Origin: LB3-1 sp036401895
GTDB taxonomy: Bacteria; Chloroflexota; Chloroflexia; Chloroflexales; Kallotenuaceae
Assembly: GCA_036401895.1 (NCBI GenBank)
Contig: DASWTW010000562.1
Coordinates: 1-31,603, forward strand
Direction of reading: 5' to 3'
DNA length: 31,603 bases
In this document: positions 22,401-29,263 of the stretch, one piece after another
Layout of the letters: every line of letters starts with the position of its first letter
Numbering within the stretch: the stretch's first letter is position 1
Notes under the pieces: generated by a model
What the model saw: the letters and a program-made list of their open reading frames with translations, nothing else
Database searches by the model: none
What the model was told of the DNA's origin: nothing
Program-made: the position numbers and the translations under genes

Positions 22401-25400
22401 CCCTTCGGCATGCTCTCGATGCAGGGCTATACCGTCGGCGCGTACGACCTGCGCGACATCGATTTCCTGACCAACGTCGCGAACCAGATCTCGCTCAACA
22501 TTCAGAACGCGGCGCTCTTCGAGCAGACCGAGCAGCAGATCAAGCAGTTGGCCGCCGAGACCGAGCGCCTTGAGCAGATCAACCGCGTGTCCAGCTGGGC
22601 CGGCGCGATGCTGGACGTGAACGAGCTGCTTCAGCGCACGGTTATCGAAATGGCGCGGGTCACCAACGCCGACCAGGGGCGGCTGATGATGTTCGATCGC
22701 GGACGGGGTATCGGCATTTGCCAGGCCGAGCTGCACCATACCGGCGCGGTAGGACGGCTAACGATCCCGCTGAACGGCAATCCGGCCGTCGCCTGGATCG
22801 ACGAGCGCCACACCTCGATGCTGGTGCCCAACGCCGTCGACGATCCGCGCTTCGCGCCGATCCACTCCATCCTGCGCAGAGAAAATATTCGCGATATTCT
22901 AGTCGTGCCGCTGATCGTCAAAGACGAGGTGATCGGCTCGGTGGGCCTGGACGCACAGGCACGTGAGCATTCCTTCACCGAGCGCGACATCGCGACCTGC
23001 GAGACGATCGCCAACCAGGTGGCGACGGCGATCGAAAATGCGCGGCTGTGGAAGGCCACGCAGCAGAGCGTGCATGAGCTGACATTGCTCTACGATCTGA
23101 GCGTCAGCCTGACGACGATGCTGGATCTCGACGAGATTCTGGCGACACTGGCCAGCGCGGCCCTTGAGATCGAGCGCGCCGATTTGAGCGCGGTGGTGCT
23201 GCTCGACACGCACGGCATCATCACACAGTTCGCCGGTCTGACCCATACCGGCGGCGATGTCGCGCCGGATACATTTCAGCACAACGATCTGATCCAGCAG
23301 GTGATGAGCGACTCTAAGCCGCTGGTCGTCAACGATTGCTGGGAAGACGACGGCACGCGCTGCCTTGAGGTAGACGAGGCGCTGCGCTCGTATATCATTG
23401 TGCCGCTGATGATCAAGAGCCAGCCGGTCGGCGCGCTGGTGATCGCCGCGTACCAGGCGCGCACCTGGTCGGATCGTGAGCAGTCGCTGCAAACAATTCT
23501 GGCCGGTCAGGCCGCCTCCGCGATTGAGAACGCGCATCTCTTCAAATCCGAGCAGGAAAAGCGCCAGCTTGCGGATACGCTGCGTGAGGTTGCGCTGTCG
23601 CTGACTTCGACGCTCGATCTTGAAGAGGTGCTGGAGATCATTCTTGGCCAGCTTCAGCGCGTGGTCTACTACGACAGCACCTCGGTGCAGCTGCTGCGTG
23701 ACGACGATCTGTTTGAGATCATCTCGGCGCGCGGCTTTGAAGCGCCGGTCGTCGACGATCTGCTGATCCCGGCCAAAGATCCCAACCGGCCAAACAGTCG
23801 CGTGATCGCGGCGCGGCGGCCCGTTATCGTCGACGACATGGCGGTGGAATATCCTTCCTTCTACGACTCGACGCGGGTGATGCATATTCGGGCCTGGATG
23901 GGTGTGCCGCTGATCCACGGTACACAGCTGCTGGGCATGATCACGCTCGACAGCCGCAAGCCGCACTTCTACACCGAAGACATGGCGGATCTGGCGCTGA
24001 CCTTTGCCACGCAGGCCGCCCAGGCGATCGAGCACGCGCGGCTCTTTGAGCAGATTCGCAGCTTCAACCTGGCGCTGGAGCAGATGGTCGCCGACCGCAC
24101 GGCCGCGCTCACAGCAGAAAAAGAGCGTCTCGAAGCCGTTCACACGATCACAACCACGCTCACAGCCTCGCTCGACATCGACGAGATCGTGATCAAGACG
24201 CTGGAGCTGGCCGCCAACGCCGTCGGTGTGCGCCGCGGCTCGGTGCTGCTGCGCGACTCGATCAGCGATGTGCTGCTTTATCGCGCCGTGCTGACCGAGT
24301 CCGAAGGGTTGATCTCGACGGCGGAGCCATTCAATCTGCCGCCGGGCAACCTCGTGCAGTGGACGCTGGAACACCAGCAGGGCGTGTGTATCGAAGACGT
24401 GCGCAAAGATTCGCGCTGGATCGACATCGGGCAGCATACCGCCGAGATTCGATCGTTCCTGGCCGTGCCGCTGCTGGCCGCCGATGTGCCGCTGGGCGTG
24501 CTGATGCTCAACAGCAATCAGGAAGGCTACTTCGGCGAGGAGCATTTCCGGCTGCTCTCGACGATCGCCAGCGAGGTCGCGATCGCGGTCCACAACGCCG
24601 AGCTGTACAACTTCATCAACGAGCAGGCGACTCGTCTGGCCGAGCTGTTGCAGCTACAGCGCGAAGAAACCGGCAAGAACCGCGCGATCCTTGAGTCGGT
24701 TGCCGAGGGCGTGCTGGTGCTCGACGAGCAGCATACGGTGCTGCTCTACAACCGCGCCGCGACCGAGGTGCTGCAAATCTCGGAAGAGGTCATGATCGGC
24801 CGCTCGCTGGATCGTATCGCCGAGTACGGCAGCGATCCCGAGGAGCGCCAACGCGCGCTGCTGCTCTACGATGCGCTCTCGGAGGGCGTGAGCGGCGCGC
24901 GACGACTGCACGGCCCCGTTCATACTCAGGTTGAGCTGCGCGGCCAGACCATCGACGCGACCTTCGCGCCGGTGACTACACCCGACGGCGAGCGCATCGG
25001 CGTGGCGGCGGTGCTCCGCGACATCACCCGCGAGATCGAGTCCGACAAAGCCAAGCGCGAGTTTATCTCCACGGTCTCGCACGAGCTGCGCACACCGCTG
25101 ACCTCGGTCAAAGGCTACGTGGATCTGCTGATGCTGGGCACGGCCGGACAGATCAACGATATGCAGAAAAACTTCCTGCAAGTCGTCAAGTCGAACGCCG
25201 ACCGGCTCAACGCGCTGGTCGAGGATCTGCTGGAAATCTCGCGGCTGGAAAACGGCAAGGTCACACTCAACGTCAAGAAGGTCAACGTGGCCGATCTGAT
25301 CAACGATATTGTGGCCTCGCTGCGCACCGAGACCGAGCGCAAACGCATGAAGCTGGCGATCGAGATCCAGCCGGCGCTGCCGACGATCGAGGCCGACAAC

Positions 25401-25790
25401 AAACGTATCAGCCAGGTGCTGACAAACCTGATCTCGAACGCGCACAAATACACGCGCGAAGAAGGCAGTATCACGATCCGCGCGTTCCTGACTGGCCCGA
25501 TGGTGCAAGTCGACGTCGTCGATACCGGCGTGGGCATTCCGCCCGAAGAGCTACCCAAGATGTTCTCGCGCTTCTTCCGCGCTAACAACTCGCTCAAAGA
25601 CGAAGTTGGCGGCACCGGCCTGGGCCTGTCGATCGCCAAATCGTTTGTGGAGCTGCACGGCGGCGATATGTGGGTTACCAGCGAGCTTGACGTAGGCAGC
25701 ACCTTTAGCTTTACCGTGCCGATCGAATACCGGCGGCCACCACGCGATGAGGATACCACCCCAATGAACGAGGTCATGCATGCCAGCTAA
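19449..25790 (+). CDS. Giant soluble histidine kinase with nine GAF domains and a PAS domain
   Basis: A 2113-aa cytoplasmic sensor kinase with no membrane segment. After an N-terminal part (1-157) that looks like a worn GAF, nine GAF domains run in series, at about 158-317, 320-510, 517-684, 688-855, 860-1027, 1040-1205, 1209-1368, 1372-1535 and 1557-1722. Most begin with an S-x-(T/S)-LDL-x-E-(I/V)-L helix and end with an A-I-x-N-A-(R/H)-LF linker helix. A PAS domain (about 1744-1860) precedes HisKA with H1878 (SHELRTPL) and a full ATPase: N1997 in the N box, DTGVG from 2025 and GTGLGLS from 2055. No bilin-binding DxCF motif was seen. The ATG lies 3 bp after the previous stop with no Shine-Dalgarno, so translation is probably coupled. 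Confidence 0.95.
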   Translation: MRTKTLPIQSCFNAIAAIARWLPDAPRDPEPLVAGLMELLSAEQPMLDLSLALNLGDGWLLHGTASPEAHAWLASLAAPVPTNGSARKPRRANSQQPYHSILIEPVGGQLIALALWDAGVSAVAFDALVAQIRLAFASAARQTSDIATTLNERPDEMAALQHIAHELNATLDLNRVLEAVLREAVAVTNATHGSIALRHEEDELFHYVVASGLSTEEAEDLANKVIDQSNPSSMDAIQLGQAVLVPVTSCPFGPSQQLKVASVLDVPIRYGDRVVGLIMLRSTFAGTFNASQLPFMRLIADQTAVAIGNARHVAEQLRQRELLQQRANVLSEVLEVGNLLRADRPLTDILNDIAYGIINAVGFRSVIINLRSETDPTCFQRIAVAGIWYDESERLRSKPIPESVIQGLCKDRWQLSRSYFIPADDVAEAFGDSLDQFTTKPISDLRMNNEWQRDDIFITPLQGPTGEMIGFISVDDPFDRRRPTRRGAEALEIFANQAMIAIDNARLYNDSQRRLVEQDALNRIHQVISASLDIHQILREVYAELCSVLKMDSYYSVVYQTDSTTSALAMSVDEGKWTEKHLKMGDQNGLHAYMMREQQSLLFGDLYIEIDKLPTSFRPKRFGNENRRSASWMGTPLIASDQEVIGALSVHSYTPHQFGQNELQFLQAVAHQVAISLQNARLFAERERRLHEVNVLNQLAQALAVPISLDELAEVLFSQITQALNTTTIFLAVHNPESGLIEFPLYVESGIRSKIEPRRGENGVTEYILRTRQPILLMDDVARGLRNLGINVIGEVPGSFAGTPLLVGGEAVGVIAVQDYERTRPFGQYELDLLQTIALQVASGVEKARLLQERERQIAQMQALNNIGTVTSSTLDLDEIFMGMFVELSRYRHTDALMLLVTDPENYTVNRIIAVDRGQLFLLDTPQPIAARSYTDVIMRSGKPILLRNAPAEQEVYGIQPNLVGSEDQVISWVGVPLLNTSGQPFGMLSMQGYTVGAYDLRDIDFLTNVANQISLNIQNAALFEQTEQQIKQLAAETERLEQINRVSSWAGAMLDVNELLQRTVIEMARVTNADQGRLMMFDRGRGIGICQAELHHTGAVGRLTIPLNGNPAVAWIDERHTSMLVPNAVDDPRFAPIHSILRRENIRDILVVPLIVKDEVIGSVGLDAQAREHSFTERDIATCETIANQVATAIENARLWKATQQSVHELTLLYDLSVSLTTMLDLDEILATLASAALEIERADLSAVVLLDTHGIITQFAGLTHTGGDVAPDTFQHNDLIQQVMSDSKPLVVNDCWEDDGTRCLEVDEALRSYIIVPLMIKSQPVGALVIAAYQARTWSDREQSLQTILAGQAASAIENAHLFKSEQEKRQLADTLREVALSLTSTLDLEEVLEIILGQLQRVVYYDSTSVQLLRDDDLFEIISARGFEAPVVDDLLIPAKDPNRPNSRVIAARRPVIVDDMAVEYPSFYDSTRVMHIRAWMGVPLIHGTQLLGMITLDSRKPHFYTEDMADLALTFATQAAQAIEHARLFEQIRSFNLALEQMVADRTAALTAEKERLEAVHTITTTLTASLDIDEIVIKTLELAANAVGVRRGSVLLRDSISDVLLYRAVLTESEGLISTAEPFNLPPGNLVQWTLEHQQGVCIEDVRKDSRWIDIGQHTAEIRSFLAVPLLAADVPLGVLMLNSNQEGYFGEEHFRLLSTIASEVAIAVHNAELYNFINEQATRLAELLQLQREETGKNRAILESVAEGVLVLDEQHTVLLYNRAATEVLQISEEVMIGRSLDRIAEYGSDPEERQRALLLYDALSEGVSGARRLHGPVHTQVELRGQTIDATFAPVTTPDGERIGVAAVLRDITREIESDKAKREFISTVSHELRTPLTSVKGYVDLLMLGTAGQINDMQKNFLQVVKSNADRLNALVEDLLEISRLENGKVTLNVKKVNVADLINDIVASLRTETERKRMKLAIEIQPALPTIEADNKRISQVLTNLISNAHKYTREEGSITIRAFLTGPMVQVDVVDTGVGIPPEELPKMFSRFFRANNSLKDEVGGTGLGLSIAKSFVELHGGDMWVTSELDVGSTFSFTVPIEYRRPPRDEDTTPMNEVMHAS

Positions 25791-26154
25791 AATTCTGGTG
25801 GCGGATGACGAGCCGGATGTATTATTTATGACGGCGTTTACGCTGCGGCAGCTCGGCGGCTTCGACGTGATCGAGGCCCGCAACGGCCAGGAGGCGCTAG
25901 AGCTTTCCGAGCAGCACCGGCCGGATCTGCTGGTTCTGGATGTGCAAATGCCGCGCATGACCGGCTACGAAGTCTGCCGCCAGGTACGACAGCACTCCAC
26001 GCTCGCCAACACGCCGGTGATTCTGCTGTCGGCCAAAGGGCAGCAGTACGAGATCCAGGAAGGCCACGACGCTGGAGCGACACTCTATATTCTCAAGCCC
26101 TACGCGCCCCAGATGCTCGTCGAGCAGGTCAGTCTGCTGGTCGGCTCTGCGTAG
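25780..26154 (+). CDS. Single-domain response regulator
   Basis: A 124-aa stand-alone receiver (CheY-like) with D9/D10, phospho-acceptor D54, S84 and K106. It carries no output domain, so it would act by protein contact or as a phosphate relay or sink. Its ATG overlaps the end of the kinase gene by 11 nt, and GAGG lies 6 nt upstream, so it is made together with the kinase. With the receiver-GGDEF protein upstream, the kinase has two likely receivers. The C-terminus is complete for the fold (VSLLVGSA). Confidence 0.9.
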   Translation: MPAKILVADDEPDVLFMTAFTLRQLGGFDVIEARNGQEALELSEQHRPDLLVLDVQMPRMTGYEVCRQVRQHSTLANTPVILLSAKGQQYEIQEGHDAGATLYILKPYAPQMLVEQVSLLVGSA

Positions 26155-26217
26155 CGCACACAACCTCTTAAGCTTGAGCGTCCCTTTGATTCGCGGCCAC
26201 TGATGCGGCAGCGTGCC

Positions 26218-26256
26218 TTGCCAGGCGGCTGCCGCCCGATCTATGAAAGTTAGAAT
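26218..26256 (+). promoter_or_regulatory. Promoter-like hexamers before the alpha/beta hydrolase gene
   Basis: TAGAAT (26251-26256) ends 8 nt before the ATG at 26265, as expected for a leaderless mRNA. Alternatively TTGCCA (26218-26223), 18 nt and TATGAA (26242-26247) would give a leader of about 11 nt. Either way the ATG has no Shine-Dalgarno. Confidence 0.4.
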
Positions 26257-26264
26257 ATGTACGC

Positions 26265-27101
26265 ATGAGCGCGATCGTTATTGAGCAACAAGTAGCGCAC
26301 TACGAGGTCATTGGACGCGGGCAGCCGGTTTTGTTTCTACACAGCTGGCTCGGCTCGTGGCGAACCTGGATGCCGACGATGGAAACGATCGGCGATCGCT
26401 ACCGCGTGATCGCCCTTGATTTCTGGGGCTTCGGCGACTCTGCCGCCCGCAGCAGCGCAACCACCATCGACGATTATGTCGCCCAGGTGATCAGCTTTCT
26501 GGATGCGCTGGGCATGCTGCCGCCGCACGTGATCGGCCACGGGCTGGGCGGCGTGGTCGCGATACGAGCCGCGAGCAAACATCCCGATCGCTTCGGCAAG
26601 GTGCTGGTGACGGGCACGCCGATCGTCGGGTCGCTGCTCCAGCAGACGCTCAAGCCCAGCGGCCTGGGCCGGCTGTTGAACCGTACGGTCAGCACAACCG
26701 ATCTGTGGGTCAAGCTGGTCAAGCAGGCATCCAACGGCGACGACGCATTCGCCGAGATCGTTGAGGACATCGAGGCGACGAGCCCGCACACGCTCCAGGC
26801 GATCATCGACGAGATCACCACCGTCGACTTGCGCTCAAACCTGGAGCGCATCAAGCAGCCGCTGCTGGCGATCTACGGCGGTCGCGATCGCATCCTGACG
26901 GCGGAGCACGCCCAGCAGATCGCCGAGGGCCAGGAAACCTTTCGTCAGGTGCTGACCTTCGAGAAGAGCGGGCATTTTCCGTTTCTGGATCAGTCGGCGC
27001 AGTTCAATCGCGCGCTGCTTGAGTTTCTCAACGGCAGCGGCAGCGTGATCGAGCTGAAAGAAATGTGGAAGCGCCGGGTCAACCAGCGCGAGTTCTTCTA
27101 G
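26265..27101 (+). CDS. Alpha/beta hydrolase-fold protein with Gly at the nucleophile position
   Basis: A 278-aa soluble alpha/beta-hydrolase fold protein. It has the oxyanion-hole strand (VLFLHSWLGS, 22-31), the DFWGFGDS segment (52-59), the nucleophile elbow, the acid segment YGGRD (D208) and the histidine segment SGHFPF (H237). The elbow reads G91-H-G93-L-G95, so the residue expected to be Ser (or Asp/Cys) is Gly, encoded by GGG. Classical ester hydrolysis is therefore unlikely; binding, regulatory or cofactor-free roles are possible. S27, W28 and H26 near the oxyanion loop could do other chemistry. There is no Shine-Dalgarno. It follows the signalling operon by 110 bp and may be separate from it. 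Confidence 0.86.
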   Translation: MSAIVIEQQVAHYEVIGRGQPVLFLHSWLGSWRTWMPTMETIGDRYRVIALDFWGFGDSAARSSATTIDDYVAQVISFLDALGMLPPHVIGHGLGGVVAIRAASKHPDRFGKVLVTGTPIVGSLLQQTLKPSGLGRLLNRTVSTTDLWVKLVKQASNGDDAFAEIVEDIEATSPHTLQAIIDEITTVDLRSNLERIKQPLLAIYGGRDRILTAEHAQQIAEGQETFRQVLTFEKSGHFPFLDQSAQFNRALLEFLNGSGSVIELKEMWKRRVNQREFF

Positions 27102-27156
27102 ATTCCCCACACCGAATCCTATCACACAATCCCACAATCTAGATCCTTAAAATGCG

Positions 27157-27184
27157 GTAGGAGCGTAGTGTACTACGCTCCTAC
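27157..27184. terminator. Perfect palindrome between convergent genes
   Basis: GTAGGAGCGTAG and CTACGCTCCTAC form a perfect 12-bp stem around TGTA, located 55 nt past the hydrolase stop and 23 nt past the permease stop. Placed as a bidirectional terminator, though U-tracts are weak. Confidence 0.65.
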
Positions 27185-27207
27185 TACAGTTTGTGGTATC
27201 TGGTTGA

Positions 27208-28170
27208 TTACAGCCGCGAGCGTGGATCGAGCGCGTCGCGGAGGCCGTCGCCCATGTAGTTGATGCTGAGCACCGTTAAGAAGATCATCAGGCCGGGCCA
27301 CAGCACCATGTGCGGCGCGATGTCCAGGAAGTTCTGCCCATCGAAGAGCAGGCGGCCCCAGGTCGGGGTGTCGGGCGGGAAGCCCAGACCCAGGAACGAG
27401 AGCACCGACTCGGTGATGATCGCCGCGCCCACGCCGAGCGTCGCCGACACGATGATCGGGCTCATGGCGTTGGGCAGAATGTGGCGAAACATGATCGAGG
27501 CCCGCGACACGCCGAGGCAGTGCGCCGCCTCGACAAACTCTTTTTGCTTCAGCGACAGGAACGACGCACGCACGATCCGTGCGGTGGGCATCCAGTTCAG
27601 CAGCCCGATCACGGCCACGATCAGAATAAAGATGCCAACCTCGGGGCCAAAGCTCTTGCGCAGCGTGTCGCGGAACAAAAAGATCGTCAGCAGCAGCAGC
27701 GGCAGCTGAGGCAGCGCCAAAAACATGTCGGTCATACGCATCAGCAGCTGGTCCACGATGCCGCCGATGAAGCCGGCCAGGGCGCCGATCAACGTACCGA
27801 CCACGATCGAGATCAGCATCGCCGCCAGACCCACCGCCATCGAGACACGCCCGCCGAAGATCGCGCGCGCCAGCAGATCGCGGCCCAGATCGTCGGTGCC
27901 CATCGGATGCGCCATCGATGAGCCGGTCATCGAGGCCAGCACGTCCATCGCATCGCGATCGACACGATACACGAACGGCCCGATCAGCGTCCCCGCGATC
28001 AAGAGCAGCAGCACAATCGCGCCAACCATCGCCAATTTGTGACGCCGAAAGCGTCGCCAGGCATCGCCCCAGAGGGTTCGCGGCGGTCCCATCGCAGCAG
28101 CACCAACCGACCACGTTGCGGCTGCGTTAGGAACGGCGCCGGGCTCCATTACACGATTTGCTTCAGCCAT
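27208..28170 (-). CDS. Peptide/solute ABC transporter permease, DppC/OppC type
   Basis: A 320-aa inner-membrane permease. ATG 28170 has GGAG 6 nt upstream; a TTG four codons earlier overlaps that site and is rejected. A cytoplasmic N-terminus is followed by a first helix (AMVGAIVLLLLIAGTLIGPF), the DppC-type MGTDDLGRDLLAR segment, then further helices and the EAA loop (EFVEAAHCLGVSRASIMFRHILPN) that docks the ATPase. It pairs with the permease gene 58 bp upstream. The final residues DALDPRSRL are typical of the family. Substrate: peptide, nickel or another oligomeric solute; not decidable here. Confidence 0.92.
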   Translation of the reverse strand: MAEANRVMEPGAVPNAAATWSVGAAAMGPPRTLWGDAWRRFRRHKLAMVGAIVLLLLIAGTLIGPFVYRVDRDAMDVLASMTGSSMAHPMGTDDLGRDLLARAIFGGRVSMAVGLAAMLISIVVGTLIGALAGFIGGIVDQLLMRMTDMFLALPQLPLLLLTIFLFRDTLRKSFGPEVGIFILIVAVIGLLNWMPTARIVRASFLSLKQKEFVEAAHCLGVSRASIMFRHILPNAMSPIIVSATLGVGAAIITESVLSFLGLGFPPDTPTWGRLLFDGQNFLDIAPHMVLWPGLMIFLTVLSINYMGDGLRDALDPRSRL

Positions 28171-28228
28171 AGAGATCTCCAACCAGAGCGATACATATCA
28201 GCTAGGGTCGACGTAATCAGCAGCGCGA

Positions 28229-29191
28229 CTAGCTGTAGCGAATACGCGGATCGAGAATACCATAGAGTACATCGGCCACAAGGTTGAACAGCACGACCAG
28301 CACCGCGAAGATAAAGGTCAGCGCCATCACCACCGGCGTGTCCGAGTTCTGAATCGAGCGGATCAGCAGCTCGCCCAAGCCGTTGACACGAAAGATCTGC
28401 TCCGTGACGATCGCACCGGCAAAGACCGTGGGAATGCCCAGCGCAATCAGCGTGACGACGGGGATCAGGCTGTTGGTCAGCACATGGCGCATAACCACTT
28501 TTCCCTCACTCAAGCCCTTAGCGCGCGCGGTTCGGGTGTAGTCCATCGGCAAATTATCGAGCATGGCCGAGCGCATAAACCGGGTGATAGTCGCCGCCTG
28601 GAACAGCGCCAGCACCGTGACCGGCATCGCCATCTGCCGAAGTTGCCGACCGAAGGATGCCAGATCTGTAACCTTCAGGCTCGTATCATAGACCAGCGGA
28701 AACCAATTTAATTTTACGCTGAAGATCAATACGAGCAACAAACCGGTAAAAAAGGTGGGCACCGAAAAGCCCATGAAGGCCAGCGTAGTCGTGATCTGAT
28801 CGAAGATCGAATACTGCTTGACCGCCGAAAAAATGCCGACTGGAATTGCAATCAGCACGGCGACGACATAAGAAACGCCCACAACCCACAGTGTCTGGGG
28901 AATTCGCTGCATAATCAGCTCGGTAACCGGGCCACGACTGGCGAACGAATAGCCGAAGTTACCTTCGGTTACCACCGCCCGTATCCACTTAGCATAGCGG
29001 ACCGGCCACGGCTGATCCAGGCCAAACGACACACGAATCCGCTCCCGAACTTCTGCGGGAACGTTGGGATTAGCGGCAAACTGTGCCAGCGGATCGCCGG
29101 GAGCAAGCGCGAGAATAGCAAAAATAACAAAGCTGATCACTAGCAGCGTTGGAATTGCGATCAATAAACGTCGCGCGATATACGAGCCCAT
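28229..29191 (-). CDS. Peptide/solute ABC transporter permease, DppB/OppB type
   Basis: A 320-aa permease. ATG 29191 begins MGSYIARRLLIAIPTLLVISF, the usual DppB first helix, and follows AAGGTG; the open frame extends further but without a start of this kind. The APGDPL segment, the YTRTARAKGLSEGKVVMRH EAA-type loop and the C-terminal DPRIRYS are all standard. The gene lies 72 bp after the binding-protein gene, with a strong hairpin in that gap, and 58 bp before the second permease. Confidence 0.93.
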   Translation of the reverse strand: MGSYIARRLLIAIPTLLVISFVIFAILALAPGDPLAQFAANPNVPAEVRERIRVSFGLDQPWPVRYAKWIRAVVTEGNFGYSFASRGPVTELIMQRIPQTLWVVGVSYVVAVLIAIPVGIFSAVKQYSIFDQITTTLAFMGFSVPTFFTGLLLVLIFSVKLNWFPLVYDTSLKVTDLASFGRQLRQMAMPVTVLALFQAATITRFMRSAMLDNLPMDYTRTARAKGLSEGKVVMRHVLTNSLIPVVTLIALGIPTVFAGAIVTEQIFRVNGLGELLIRSIQNSDTPVVMALTFIFAVLVVLFNLVADVLYGILDPRIRYS

Positions 29192-29209
29192 ACAGCACCT
29201 TTTGTGGAG

Positions 29210-29237
29210 CCTGGAGCCGACCAAAGCCGGCTCCAGG
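29210..29237 (-). promoter_or_regulatory. Intercistronic hairpin between binding-protein and permease genes
   Basis: CCTGGAGCCG (29210-29219) and CGGCTCCAGG (29228-29237) form a perfect 10-bp stem with an 8-nt loop. On the minus strand no U-tract follows, so it may be an mRNA-stabilising or partial-termination element keeping the binding protein in excess of the permeases. Confidence 0.55.
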
Positions 29238-29263
29238 TCTTTACCATCACCATGAACGCCGCA

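Noticed and set aside
20556..22739. A 727-codon open frame opposite the giant kinase, and similar long frames opposite uvrA and the rest of the kinase
   Set aside because: All lack start signals and domain motifs, and their composition is that of antisense shadows of GC-biased repeats.
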